From Paenibacillus phyllosphaerae (GTDB taxonomy: Bacteria; Bacillota; Bacilli; Paenibacillales; Paenibacillaceae): a stretch of DNA of 64,000 nucleotides. Of this stretch, positions 45,411-54,219 are shown in pieces (the stretch's first letter is position 1; each line of letters opens with the position of its first letter). Position numbers and translations under genes: made by a program. The stretch lies in NCBI RefSeq assembly GCF_014192105.1, contig NZ_JACHXK010000015.1, positions 62,001 to 126,000 of the forward strand, in the 5' to 3' direction. Under the pieces are notes generated by a model, which saw only the letters and a list, made by a program, of their open reading frames with translations, did not search any database and had not been told where the DNA came from.

Positions 45411-45475
45411 AAAAATCGCTCTTCGCCATCTGAGACAGCCTTATCGGCGGTCCAGAGAGCAAAGAGCGATTTTTG
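45411..45475. terminator. bidirectional hairpin between the small protein and the HAD gene
   Basis: AAAAATCGCTCTT pairs with AAGAGCGATTTT, with an inner GCC/GGC pairing, between convergent genes. Confidence 0.75.
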
Positions 45476-45486
45476 TTAATAAAAGC

Positions 45487-46299
45487 TTAAGCGTTCGTCT
45501 CGGCTGGTTGCAGCACGAATTTCTCGATGACTTGACGTACGCCTTCTTCGTTATTGGTGCCGGTCACGTACTGGGCCAGCTCCTTCAGCTTCGGCAGCGC
45601 GTTGCCCATCGCAACGCCAAGGCCGGCGACTTCGATCATCTCGTGATCGTTCCACGAGTCGCCGATCGCGATGACTTCGTCGAGCGTACAGCCGATATGC
45701 TCCGCCATGAAGGCGATAGCGTGGCCTTTGGTGCCTTCCTTGTGCGTGAATTCCAGGTAATGCGGCTTCGATTTCGTAATATGGACGCGATCGCCGATCA
45801 GCGGCGCCAGCTTGGCTGCCATCTCGTCGAGATAGTCCGGATCGTCGATAATGAGCATCTTCGTGGACGGTTGCTCGAGCAGCGTATCGTAGTCTGGCTC
45901 GACGACGCATGGGATTTTGGAAAGGAAGGAATAACGGCGGGCTTTCTCGTTGTCCTCTTGCACGTACAAGATATCATCGATATACAGCTGGAGATGGAGG
46001 TTATGCTCCTGGCAGAAGGCAAACAATTCTTTGGCGGCATCCTTCGGTACGCTCCGCTCATAGAGTACCTGCTCGTCGAACAGCGTCTTTACTAGCGAGC
46101 CTTGATACGTGATGATCGGGACGTTCAGCTCGATCTGAGCAGCGATTTTCTGGGCGGACGGGAACATCCGGCCAGTAGCCAGCGTAACGAATACGCCTTG
46201 TTCGGCTGCTGCCTTCAGCGCGGCTTTCGTACCTTCGGTTACGACCAATTCATCGGTTAGCAAGGTGTCATCGATATCAATAGCAATCATTTTGTACAT
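45487..46299 (-). CDS. Cof-type HAD family phosphatase
   Basis: 270 residues. Motif I DIDDTLLTDE (nucleophile D8, general acid D10), motif II TLATGRMF, motif III Lys in SKPHYLEFTHKEGTKG and motif IV IGDSWNDHEMI, with a C2b cap. Cytoplasmic sugar-phosphate or FMN/PLP phosphatase by family; substrate unknown. GAGCGGAAG precedes the ATG. Confidence 0.92.
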   Translation of the reverse strand: MYKMIAIDIDDTLLTDELVVTEGTKAALKAAAEQGVFVTLATGRMFPSAQKIAAQIELNVPIITYQGSLVKTLFDEQVLYERSVPKDAAKELFAFCQEHNLHLQLYIDDILYVQEDNEKARRYSFLSKIPCVVEPDYDTLLEQPSTKMLIIDDPDYLDEMAAKLAPLIGDRVHITKSKPHYLEFTHKEGTKGHAIAFMAEHIGCTLDEVIAIGDSWNDHEMIEVAGLGVAMGNALPKLKELAQYVTGTNNEEGVRQVIEKFVLQPAETNA

Positions 46300-46478
46300 G
46301 TGGATCTTCCGCTCCTCTTTATCTAGGTTTGCATTTAAGTGTAGCCCAAATCATGGAGGGGAACAAGCAACAATTCACGGTTTTGTCATGGCCGGCGGAT
46401 GCTGCCCAGGTTGCGGCTACCAGTCCAAATGCGATAAAGTGAGAGAATTAGCATGCATGGGAAGCGGAGTGATGAACG

Positions 46479-47927
46479 ATGAACTTATATGGTGCGGAAG
46501 CAGCCAAGGAACGGCGCCGCGTCGTGCAGGCCGGGATTTTTGCAGTTGTTATTATTGCTGCTTTTCTATGCGGCAGGTATTCGGTCGAGTGGCAGCATCC
46601 GATCTTGAAGGTACCTGCATTTCAGAATCTGAGCTACGCTTATAAAGAGATTATGAACGGCTATCTGGAAGGCGCGGAGGCCAAGAAGCTCGTCGACGGG
46701 GCGACGGAAGGGATGGTCGCTTCGCTGGAGGATCCGTATTCCGTCTATTTGCCCGGCGACGAGGGCGAGTCGTATATGCAATCCTATGAGGATCACTTTG
46801 TCGGCATCGGCGTTGAAGTACGGGAGGAAGATAAGCAATTCATTATCGATACGGTGATCGAAGGCGCTCCCGCGGAGAAGGCAGGCATTAAGGCCGGCGA
46901 TACGATCGTTGCGGTGGACGACCAAGCAGCGGCGGGGATGGAGTCCGATAAGCTGCTCGGGCTCGTGCGCGGCGAAGAGGGGACGGAGGTAACACTGACG
47001 CTGCTCCGGGCCGGCGAGGAGCTGAAGATTACGGTCGAACGCGGTTCGGTACCGGTGAAGACCGTCTCCTACGAGATGCGCGAGGACGGCGTCGGCGAGA
47101 TTACGATTACCCGATTCGCGGACAAGACGGGCGAAGAGTTCGATGAAGCGATGAAGGCGCTGCAGGAGAAGGGGATGAAGGCGCTTCTGCTCGATCTTCG
47201 GGGCAATCCCGGAGGACTGCTCGATCCGACGATCCATATCGCCAACTGGTTCGTGCCTAAAGGCAAGACCATCGTGCAGGTCGTCAGCAAGGACGAGAAG
47301 AGCGTCGTTACGCACAAATCCGAGCAGAAGAAAGCGTGGACCTTGCCGATCTCGGTATTGGTCGACAGCCATTCCGCCAGCTCCTCCGAAGTGTTGACGG
47401 CCGCGCTGAAGGATACGGCCGGGGCAACCGTAGTCGGGGAGAAAACGTACGGCAAAGGCATCGTTCAGCAGTTCCGCCAGCTCAAAGACGGCTCCGTATT
47501 GAAGCTGACGAAGGCGCAATGGCGCTCGCCTAACGGACAATGGATCCATAAGAAAGGGATCGAACCGACGAATCCGGTCAGTCCCCCAAGCTACGCGTTA
47601 TTGTCCGCGCTGCCGACGGGCATTAACTTGAAGCTGGGCGATTACGGCGATCAGGTGAAGACGGCTGAGCAGATGCTGAAGGCGCTCGGATTCCTTCCTG
47701 GAGAGGTCGGCGGCGTCTATGATGAGGCGATGGTGGAGGCGGTCGAGCGCTTCCAGAAAGCACAGAACATCCCTGTGATGGGTACCGTGAACGATAAGAC
47801 GGCTTACACCATCGTCACGTTGTTGTCGGACAAATACGAGAAGGAAGACCCGCAGCGGCTGAAGGCGGTAGAGCTGCTGAAGGAAGCGGTTGCTTCCGGA
47901 GCTTCGGGATCGGATACGACCTCGTAA
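46479..47927 (+). CDS. S41 C-terminal processing protease (CtpB-like)
   Basis: 482 residues. One N-terminal transmembrane helix (about 17-34), a PDZ domain (about 105-190), the S41 serine protease domain with nucleophile in SHSASSSE (S301 by analogy with CtpB) and K326/Q330 in YGKGIVQQ, and a C-terminal peptidoglycan-binding domain (about 385-455; GDYGDQVKTAEQMLKALGF, AVERFQKAQNI). It faces outward. In Bacillus CtpB triggers SigK activation by cutting SpoIVFA, but vegetative CtpA paralogues exist; which one this is cannot be decided. Confidence 0.92.
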   Translation: MNLYGAEAAKERRRVVQAGIFAVVIIAAFLCGRYSVEWQHPILKVPAFQNLSYAYKEIMNGYLEGAEAKKLVDGATEGMVASLEDPYSVYLPGDEGESYMQSYEDHFVGIGVEVREEDKQFIIDTVIEGAPAEKAGIKAGDTIVAVDDQAAAGMESDKLLGLVRGEEGTEVTLTLLRAGEELKITVERGSVPVKTVSYEMREDGVGEITITRFADKTGEEFDEAMKALQEKGMKALLLDLRGNPGGLLDPTIHIANWFVPKGKTIVQVVSKDEKSVVTHKSEQKKAWTLPISVLVDSHSASSSEVLTAALKDTAGATVVGEKTYGKGIVQQFRQLKDGSVLKLTKAQWRSPNGQWIHKKGIEPTNPVSPPSYALLSALPTGINLKLGDYGDQVKTAEQMLKALGFLPGEVGGVYDEAMVEAVERFQKAQNIPVMGTVNDKTAYTIVTLLSDKYEKEDPQRLKAVELLKEAVASGASGSDTTS

Positions 47928-47945
47928 TATTCCCGCTAAAATGAC

Positions 47946-47996
47946 AAACAGCGGCAGGCTAGGACTTGCAAGGTCCTTAGCCTGCCGCTGTTTTTT
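47946..47996 (+). terminator. intrinsic terminator of the protease gene
   Basis: AACAGCGGCAGGCTA-GGAC pairs with GTCC-TAGCCTGCCGCTGTT, then TTTT. Confidence 0.92.
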
Positions 47997-48014
47997 GCTG
48001 CTGCTTGAATCCGA

Positions 48015-49403
48015 CTAGAACTTGATCCGTTCTGCAATATACCCTTTCAGCTCCGCGATCGGCACGCGCACTTGGCTCATCGTGTCGCGGTCACGTACCG
48101 TAACGGACTGGTCGGTCTCGGATTCGAAGTCGTAGGTGATGCAGAACGGCGTGCCGATCTCGTCATGTCTGCGATAACGCTTGCCGATCGAGCCGGCGTC
48201 ATCGAAGTCGACGTTGAATTCCGAAGCGAGGTCGGCGAAGACGTTCGCCGCGCCTTCGGTCAGCTTCTTCGACAGCGGGAATACCGCAGCTTTGATTGGC
48301 GCAAGGGCCGGATGCAGCTTCAGCACGACGCGGCTGTCATCGCCTTCAAGCGCTTGCTCTTCATACGCGTCGATCAGGAACGCCAGCGTTACGCGGTCCG
48401 CGCCGAGCGAAGGCTCGATGCAATAAGGAACATAACGTTCATTCGACTCCTGGTCGATGTAATGGAAGTCCTCGCCGGAATGCGTCATATGCTGCTTCAG
48501 ATCATAGTCCGTGCGGTCAGCGATGCCCCACAGCTCGCCCCAGCCGAACGGGAAGCGGTACTCGATATCGGTCGTCGCATTGCTGTAGTGAGACAGCTCA
48601 TCGTCGGCATGGTCGCGCAGACGGATATGCGCCTCGGTCATGCCGAGCGAGAGCAGCCAATCCCGGCAGAAACCGCGCCAGAATTCGAACCATTTCAGGT
48701 CTTCGCCCGGCTTGCAGAAGAACTCCAGCTCCATCTGTTCGAACTCGCGCGTACGGAACGTGAAGTTGCCCGGCGTAATTTCGTTGCGGAAGCTTTTGCC
48801 GATCTGGCCGATGCCGAACGGGAGCTTCTTGCGCATCGTGCGCTGGACGTTTTTGAAATTGACGAAGATACCCTGCGCCGTCTCCGGACGAAGATAAATC
48901 TCGTTCGCGCTCGACTCGGTGACGCCCTGGAATGTTTTGAACATCAGGTTGAACTGGCGGATGTCGGTGAAGTCCGCGCTGCCGCAATCCGGACAGACGA
49001 TGCGGTGCTCCACGATGAGCGCCTTCATCTGGTCGAACGACATGCCGTCGACGATCAGCTCGATCTGCTTCTCGTTCAGTACTTCTTCAATCAGCTTATC
49101 CGCGCGGTGGCGGGCTTTGCACTGCTTGCAGTCGATCATCGGATCGTTGAAGTTGCCGACATGCCCGGAGGCGACCCAAGCTTGCGGATTCATCAGAATG
49201 GCGGCGTCCAGACCGACATTGTAGGGGGATTCCTGAATGAATTTTTTCCACCACATGCGCTTGATGTTGTTCTTCAGCTCGACGCCGAGCGGACCGTAAT
49301 CCCATGTGTTCGCCAGCCCGCCGTAAATCTCCGATCCCGGAAAAATAAAGCCGCGATGTTTGGCCAACGCCACGATTTTGTCCATTGCAGGGTTTGTGCT
49401 CAT
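48015..49403 (-). CDS. glyS: glycyl-tRNA synthetase (single-chain, alpha2)
   Basis: 462 residues. Class II synthetase of the eukaryote-like dimeric type used by many Gram-positives. Motif 1 region with [17 protein letters not shown], motif 2 [25 protein letters not shown], motif 3 [10 protein letters not shown], and a C-terminal anticodon-binding domain (about 365-462; [30 protein letters not shown]). ATG 49403 follows AAGGAG by 11 nt; an in-frame GTG 12 nt upstream overlaps that site. Expression is controlled by the glycine T-box upstream. Confidence 0.97.
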   Translation of the reverse strand: MSTNPAMDKIVALAKHRGFIFPGSEIYGGLANTWDYGPLGVELKNNIKRMWWKKFIQESPYNVGLDAAILMNPQAWVASGHVGNFNDPMIDCKQCKARHRADKLIEEVLNEKQIELIVDGMSFDQMKALIVEHRIVCPDCGSADFTDIRQFNLMFKTFQGVTESSANEIYLRPETAQGIFVNFKNVQRTMRKKLPFGIGQIGKSFRNEITPGNFTFRTREFEQMELEFFCKPGEDLKWFEFWRGFCRDWLLSLGMTEAHIRLRDHADDELSHYSNATTDIEYRFPFGWGELWGIADRTDYDLKQHMTHSGEDFHYIDQESNERYVPYCIEPSLGADRVTLAFLIDAYEEQALEGDDSRVVLKLHPALAPIKAAVFPLSKKLTEGAANVFADLASEFNVDFDDAGSIGKRYRRHDEIGTPFCITYDFESETDQSVTVRDRDTMSQVRVPIAELKGYIAERIKF

Positions 49404-49430
49404 CTTCTCGTCCACTCCTTAAGCTTATAA

Positions 49431-49640
49431 TAAAAAAAGCCCCCGTCTCCTAAGCATCGTCTACGATGCCTAGGGACGAGAGCTGTTGCACCCGCGGTTC
49501 CACCCTAGTTGACTTTCGGCACAGCGCCGAAAAGCCCACTTTGCTTGTTGACTGCTCCGGACCGCCGTTTCCCTGATGCTCCTTACCGGGCTTTCACTAA
49601 TCCCCGGCTCGCTGCAAGTGAGTGGTATCAGGTACTATTG
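49431..49640 (-). ncRNA. T-box leader of glyS
   Basis: On the minus strand the canonical T-box AGGGTGGAACCGCGG occupies 49492-49506. Downstream, GTCCCTAGGCATCG pairs with CGATGCTTAGGAGAC to form the terminator, followed by a T-run (49432-49438). Upstream, 49510-49640 contains stem I and smaller stems (GGGCTTTTCGGCGC and neighbours). Uncharged tRNA-Gly should favour the antiterminator and allow glyS transcription. The exact specifier triplet was not fixed by eye. Confidence 0.93.
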
Positions 49641-49697
49641 TCCTTCGACGCAGTGATGTTGAATTTTCGTTCATCTTAGCGCAAGTCGCTTCAGAAA

Positions 49698-50021
49698 TCA
49701 ATGGGCTGTGTCGTCTAATTGAAAGCCTTTGCCGCCGACTGGCCGTAATCTCGTGCCGTCCACGCCGGCAATCAAGGGCATGGCTTGCGCGATGGCTGCT
49801 CTCGTCTCCGGCTGGGCGAGGGAAGCTGCATGGGCTTCGGCGCTTGTCCACATCTCGGTCACCCACAGGACATCGGGTTCCGTCTCCGATAGATGAACGA
49901 CATAGGTTTCACAGGCAGGAATCGCATGCATCGCATGAGCGGCTTCCAACAGGATATTAGCTAGGGTATCGCGCTCGCCGGCTTTTGCCGTAAATTTGGC
50001 GACCATCGAGAACTTTTGCAT
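49698..50021 (-). CDS. antibiotic biosynthesis monooxygenase (ABM) domain protein
   Basis: 107 residues, one ABM dimeric alpha/beta barrel: FSMVAKFTAKAGERDTLANILLEAAH, YVVHLSETEPDVLWVTEMWTSAEAHAASL. Likely a putative quinol monooxygenase of the YgiN/HmoA-like group; no haem ligand pattern was recognised. ATG 50021 follows GGAGGTG by 6 nt; a much longer frame upstream lacks support. Confidence 0.85.
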   Translation of the reverse strand: MQKFSMVAKFTAKAGERDTLANILLEAAHAMHAIPACETYVVHLSETEPDVLWVTEMWTSAEAHAASLAQPETRAAIAQAMPLIAGVDGTRLRPVGGKGFQLDDTAH

Positions 50022-50118
50022 CGAAAGCACCTCCGATAATTCAAGTTTTTCCATTATGATAAGGGTTGTAAACGATTGATGTATAGGAAAAGCGCGACAT
50101 GGAAGCGGAGGAAAGCAT

Positions 50119-50856
50119 ATGAAGCAGAATAAATATGACGATAGGGGCTTTTTCGCAAAATACAGCGAGATGCCGCGCTCGCTTGGCGGTCTGGAGGCGG
50201 CGGGGGAATGGACGACCTTTCGCGCCATGCTGCCGGAGCTGAGCCAGAAGCGGGTGCTCGACCTTGGCTGCGGCTTTGGCTGGCATTGCCGGTATGTAAG
50301 AGAGCAGCAGGCGCAGTCGGTCGTTGGCGTCGATCTGTCGAGCAACATGCTGGAGCGCGCCCGGACTATGACCGATGATCCGAATATTACGTACGTCCAT
50401 CAGGCGATCGAGGATATTGCCTTCGCGGAGGAGCAGTTCGATGTGGTCCTAAGCTCGCTGGCCATCCACTATGTGGCGGACATTGACGTCCTGTTCCGGA
50501 AGGTGCACGATACGCTTACTTCTGGCGGGGCATTCGTCTTCTCGGTCGAGCATCCGATCTTTACCGCGCTTGCCGCGCAAGATTGGCATTACGGTCCGGA
50601 AGGGCAGAAGCTGCACTGGCCGGTTGACCGGTATCACGATGAAGGCGCACGCGAAGCGAGATTCCTGGACCATGACGTCATCAAATATCATCGTACCTTG
50701 GCGACTTACGTGAATGCGCTGCTTGAAGCGGGCTTCACGCTTACGAAGCTCTCGGAGCTGACGCCGACGCAAGTGATGCTGGAACAGAACCCGGCTTGGC
50801 AGGAAGAGGTCCGCCGTCCGATGTTCCTGTTAATCTCGGTGGTCAAAGGCGGGTAG
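50119..50856 (+). CDS. class I SAM-dependent methyltransferase
   Basis: 245 residues. SAM-binding motif I VLDLGCGFGWHCRY, acidic loop VVGVDLSSNML, motif IV FDVVLSSLAIHYV. Methyltransf_11/25 type; substrate unknown. GAGGAAAGC precedes the ATG. It is divergent from the ABM gene. Confidence 0.92.
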   Translation: MKQNKYDDRGFFAKYSEMPRSLGGLEAAGEWTTFRAMLPELSQKRVLDLGCGFGWHCRYVREQQAQSVVGVDLSSNMLERARTMTDDPNITYVHQAIEDIAFAEEQFDVVLSSLAIHYVADIDVLFRKVHDTLTSGGAFVFSVEHPIFTALAAQDWHYGPEGQKLHWPVDRYHDEGAREARFLDHDVIKYHRTLATYVNALLEAGFTLTKLSELTPTQVMLEQNPAWQEEVRRPMFLLISVVKGG

Positions 50857-50865
50857 GTACTGCGC

Positions 50866-51477
50866 CTACGATAACGTCTCCCATTTCTCCCACATTTCGC
50901 GCGGGTTACGCTCGTAAATCTCTTGCTCCCTGAACAGATAGGCATGCATGATGAATTCACGGCGAATCGTCGCGTAATCCGGATGAAACTGTTCGATGAA
51001 CCGGTTTATTTCCTTCTCCGTGTAAGACTTGCCCGGCTCGAGCTTCTCGGCCAAATATTCCAGCACAATCCGCTTCTTCTTGAGCTGGGAGGGAATATGC
51101 TTCAGCTTCCCTTCGGCAGTCATGAAGTTCTTAAGGACAGATTGCTTCAAGCGCTCGTTCTTCTCATCCATCGGTTCGTTCTCGTTCGGTTCTTCGCTTG
51201 CTCGTTGGTTAATAAGCTGGGACATCGCACTTGCATAGGCTTGCAGAAAATAGTGATTGAGCGAGAAGTAGATCGCGTTCTTCTCCCGCCGTTCGTTAAC
51301 GAGACTGACCGCGCGAAGCTTGGCTGCGTGATGGGTCACGGTAGCCGGGGAGATGCACAGCTTCCCTGCCAGAGCCAGGCCGGTCAGCTCGCCTTCGGAC
51401 AACAGGATAAGCATTCGCATGCGGGTCGGATCGGCCAGTGCTTTGTGGTAGCTGACGATTTTGTCAAGCTGCATCAT
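50866..51477 (-). CDS. ArsR-type HTH regulator with DUF2087 domain
   Basis: 203 residues. Winged-helix domain (about 1-95): ALADPTRMRMLILLSEGELTG, CISPATVTHHAAKLRAVSLVNERREKN. A linker rich in Glu/Asn leads to a DUF2087 domain (about 135-200; SYTEKEINRFIEQFHPDYATIRREFIMHAYLFRE). No cysteine metal site is evident. The perfect palindrome at 51494-51513, just upstream, suggests autoregulation. AAGGAGCGAC precedes the ATG. Confidence 0.88.
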   Translation of the reverse strand: MMQLDKIVSYHKALADPTRMRMLILLSEGELTGLALAGKLCISPATVTHHAAKLRAVSLVNERREKNAIYFSLNHYFLQAYASAMSQLINQRASEEPNENEPMDEKNERLKQSVLKNFMTAEGKLKHIPSQLKKKRIVLEYLAEKLEPGKSYTEKEINRFIEQFHPDYATIRREFIMHAYLFREQEIYERNPREMWEKWETLS

Positions 51478-51493
51478 GTTGGGTCGCTCCTTA

Positions 51494-51513
51494 AATTAGC
51501 TGTCTAGCTAATT
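51494..51513. promoter_or_regulatory. perfect palindromic operator upstream of the ArsR-DUF2087 gene
   Basis: AATTAGCT-GTCT-AGCTAATT: perfect 8-bp arms, 4-bp spacer, 17 bp before the regulator start. Confidence 0.7.
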
Positions 51514-51668
51514 AGATATATATTAAATTAAATCCATACTACGTCATTCACGCAGCTTCCGTCAATGCGACTCCAACTATTGTGCAGACTTGGTCATGAT
51601 CTCCAGCCGCTGGTGAGAAACTAGGGGAGATGGTCGAACTCGTGCGAAGTGAGGGAGGAGGGTGAGGA

Positions 51669-52320
51669 ATGAAGTTTTATTTGGATACGGCTAATGTCGA
51701 GGTGATTAAACGGGTCGCCCGGCTCGGCCTTGTTGACGGGGTGACGACGGATCCATCTTTGATCGCCAAGGAAGGCAGAGACTTCAAGGTGATTATCGAG
51801 GAGATAAGCTCGCTTATCCCTGGGCCGATAAGCGCCGAAGTGATCGCCAAGTCAGCTTCGGATATATTGAAGGAAGCGGAGGCGATCAATGAATGGGGTT
51901 CGAATGTCGTCGTGAGGCTGCCGATGACGGAAAGAAGGGTTGGAAGCTATGCATACGCTCGCTAGTCAAGGGATCAAGACGAACGTAACGCTTATTTTCT
52001 CTGTCGCGCAAGGCTTGATGGCGGCCAAGTCAGGGGCAACCTACATTAGTCCGTTCGTTGGACAATTGGATGATGGCGGCAATGAGGGGCTCAAGCTGAT
52101 CCGCGATCTGCGGACGGTGATGGACAATTACGGATTTTCGACCGAAATTATTGCGTCTAGCCTTCGTACGATCAAGGATGTCGAAGAGGTCGCCATCGCG
52201 AGCTCCCATATCGCGGCAATTCCGGAAGCGCTGATCCCTTCGCTCTGGGAGCATGCGCTGACAACAGAAGGAATCGCGCAATACACACGCGATTGGGGCA
52301 ACATGAACGGTCCGACCTGA
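51669..52320 (+). pseudogene. fsa: transaldolase/fructose-6-P aldolase-like gene with a one-base frameshift
   Basis: Two overlapping frames make one TalC/Fsa-like protein of about 217 residues. The first (51669-about 51930) gives MKFYLDTANVEVIKRVARLG ... SNVVVRLPMTE; the second continues as EGLEAMHTLASQGIKTNVTLIFS with the catalytic-region and C-terminal ISPFVGQLDD and LIPSLWEHALTTEGI. Removing one A from the AAA at 51931-51933 (GGAAAGAAGGG) restores a single frame. The Schiff-base Lys of the family would lie in or near VVVRLPMTE, where Lys has become Arg. Either a recent null mutation or a sequencing error. Transketolase and pgi occur elsewhere in the window. Confidence 0.85.
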
Positions 52321-52350
52321 CACGGCTGCAAAGATGCTGCGCACAGGAAA

Positions 52351-52392
52351 AAGGGATTTGCGGCTGTCAGCAGACAACCGAAATCCCTTGTT
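52351..52392. terminator. hairpin after the transaldolase-like gene
   Basis: AAGGGATTT (52351) pairs with AAATCCCTT (52381), inner CTGTC/GACA around AGCA; only a short T-stretch follows. Confidence 0.5.
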
Positions 52393-52514
52393 TACACAAC
52401 CAGTCCAATTCAATTGACTTTGACACGCTCCGTTCCAACCACTCGAGCTGCACCTTTCGTCCTTCACGCACATGAAGCGAAATTCAGTAAAGCGGCAATA
52501 TGTTCTTCATACCT

Positions 52515-52610
52515 TGACTTAGTGACCTGACTTAGTGACCTGACTTAGTGACCTGACTTAGTGACCTGACTTAAGTGACCATGACTTAGTGACCTGACTT
52601 CAGTGGCGCT
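52515..52610. repeat. about seven tandem 13-bp repeats (TGACTTAGTGACC)
   Basis: Units at 52515, 52528, 52541, 52554, 52567 (15 nt, two extra bases), 52582 and 52595 (degenerate). The first four are identical. Confidence 0.9.
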
Positions 52611-52619
52611 TGACTATGA

Positions 52620-52850
52620 GTTCCCACATGTCGGATAAAGCTTATGTTGTGCTCCTTTCTCAAGTTGTTGCTAACCGATGGACGACCATCTGGTTCGTCT
52701 TGCGATTAGATAAGGTTCGACATGCTTCGCTTACCTATTTCAATGGACTATCCCCTTTCCTTGAAGGTCAACATTCGGTAGGCAACTGCTGTGGAACTTA
52801 GCTTCTCCTTAAGCTGAAGTTCCGTATCCGAATGTCTTGGCTTTATTATA
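52620..52850. other. non-coding block with nested inverted repeats, nature unknown
   Basis: GGAACTTAGCTT (from 52793) pairs with AAGCTGAAGTTCC around a 6-nt loop; outside it CATTCGG and CCGAATG pair, giving a long nested hairpin at about 52772-52840. GACGACCATCTGGTTCGTC (about 52680) is a further hairpin. A 63-codon frame at 52610-52801 has no ribosome site. It resembles a structured RNA or the remnant end of a non-autonomous insertion element. Part of the 916-bp gene-free stretch 52321-53236. Confidence 0.4.
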
Positions 52851-52966
52851 GGGGACTCGTACAATTATGTAAATATTCAGAAAATTGAATTATATTCGAT
52901 TTGTAAAGCCCAGCACCAGGAATGCTCGCCTATGCTCTGTTTTTTGTGGAATTACGACGATTCCGA

Positions 52967-53182
52967 CGATTGGTTTCAAGTTGCTTGTCGGAAGACAAGG
53001 AATGCAGCATTCGTCGATAACGATTGGTTTCAAGTTGCTTGTCGGAAGACAAGGAATGCAGCATTCGTCGGTAACGATTGGTTTGCGTTGCTTGTCGTAA
53101 GACAAGGAATGCAGCATTCGTCGGTAACGATTGGTTTCAAGTTGCTTGTCGGAAGACAAGGAATGCAGCATTCGTCGGTAAC
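52967..53182. repeat. four tandem 54-bp double-hairpin repeats
   Basis: Units start at 52967, 53021, 53075 and 53128 with CGATTGGTTT (unit 3 is 53 bp). Each has CTTGTC-GGAA-GACAAG (unit 3 GTAA loop) followed at once by the palindrome GAATGC-A-GCATTC. Periodic frames on both strands are by-products. Confidence 0.92.
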
Positions 53183-53185
53183 GAC

Positions 53186-53220
53186 AGCAAAAAGGCTCTT
53201 CGCCGCAAGCGAAGAGCCTT
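53186..53220 (-). terminator. intrinsic terminator of the TspO-like gene
   Basis: On the minus strand AAGGCTCTTCG pairs with CGAAGAGCCTT, then TTTTGC. Confidence 0.85.
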
Positions 53221-53236
53221 GCTTCCTGACGCGCAG

Positions 53237-54004
53237 CTATCTAAGCTTCAGCGCCCGAACTTTGCGTAAGGCAATTCCGATCGCATAGATGAGAATCAGG
53301 ACAGCCGAGATCAACGCAGTTGTCGACACGGCGCTGTAATCCTGCTGTTTGTAGGCAATCGCCACATACGCCCAGACGAATACGAGCATGAAGTAAGGAT
53401 CAGCATACCGGGTACCCATGACGAAGACGAGCAGCGTGCCGAAGATGAGCAGGATGATCGTCCACGTCACCTCCGACAGGCCAAAGCCGTTCCATCCCGC
53501 CTTGTATAGCGCGACGGAAATATTGACGATCGTGGCGACGCAGATCCAACCGAGATAGATGCGGAAAGGCAGTTGAACGAGAAAGCGCTCGCCGGTCGTC
53601 GGCTTAGAGGTGGCGGTTACGACGCGCGTGTAGAGCACGATCAGCGTGATGAGCAGGGCGAGCATAATGAATACGCTGGCTGTGACATATTCATAATGCC
53701 AGGCAAAGATCCACGCCATGTTGAATAGGCTGCTGAGGAGAAACCAGGGGCCGATCTGACTTACTGTCGGCAGGCGCGAAGCACGTGGACGCGCCTGATA
53801 GATCGCGAAACCGATCAGCAGCAGATAGATGAGCGACCAGATGCTGAACGCGTAACCGGCCGGCGTGATGAGCACCGGGTATTGATCCGACAGCTCCCCG
53901 GTGGTTTTGCCGTTCAGGGGCAAGAGCGTGGCCATCGCATTGACGGCAATAACGGCGATGACGGCGGCGATATTCCACCATCGGTACGGGTTGCGGTGCT
54001 GCAT
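53237..54004 (-). CDS. TspO/MBR-like tryptophan-rich membrane protein
   Basis: 255 residues, about seven to eight helices, longer than the five-helix TspO core (about 160). RWWNIAAVIAVIAVNAMATLLPLNG, TPAGYAFSIWSLIYLLL and WPWFLLSSLFNMAWIFAWHYE-like stretches follow the tryptophan-rich sensory family. TspO relatives bind tetrapyrroles; ligand here unknown. GGAGGATTTCCC precedes the ATG. Confidence 0.85.
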   Translation of the reverse strand: MQHRNPYRWWNIAAVIAVIAVNAMATLLPLNGKTTGELSDQYPVLITPAGYAFSIWSLIYLLLIGFAIYQARPRASRLPTVSQIGPWFLLSSLFNMAWIFAWHYEYVTASVFIMLALLITLIVLYTRVVTATSKPTTGERFLVQLPFRIYLGWICVATIVNISVALYKAGWNGFGLSEVTWTIILLIFGTLLVFVMGTRYADPYFMLVFVWAYVAIAYKQQDYSAVSTTALISAVLILIYAIGIALRKVRALKLR

Positions 54005-54219
54005 AGGGAAATCCTCCTTGTATGAACCATTGTTGGCTTAAAATTATCTACTATTCGGTATATATTCACCAATCCCCCTTTTTAGTAAACGAACTTGTAC
54101 GAGTCGCGGATTGACATGGATTAGCGCCCGGAATTGCAGCGCTTTTAGCATCCAATATATGACATTATGGAATAATAATGGTAAAATAAACCGGTGAAGT
54201 TTAGAGGAGGTCATACGCG

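Noticed and set aside
48072-49430. Long plus-strand frame of 452 codons antisense to glyS
   Set aside because: Mirror frame of a GC-rich, strongly biased real gene; composition (Arg/Ala/Val/Leu/Asp repeats) unlike a protein.
52610-52801. 63-codon frame in the gene-free stretch
   Set aside because: No ribosome binding site, overlaps inverted repeats, no recognisable protein features.
52351-53182. Considered a CRISPR array
   Set aside because: Repeats at 52515 and 52967 are contiguous without unique spacers and no cas genes are present.
52885-53288. Frames with repeated VACRKTRNAAF or similar residues
   Set aside because: By-product of the 54-bp hairpin repeats; periodic on both strands and unsupported by start signals.
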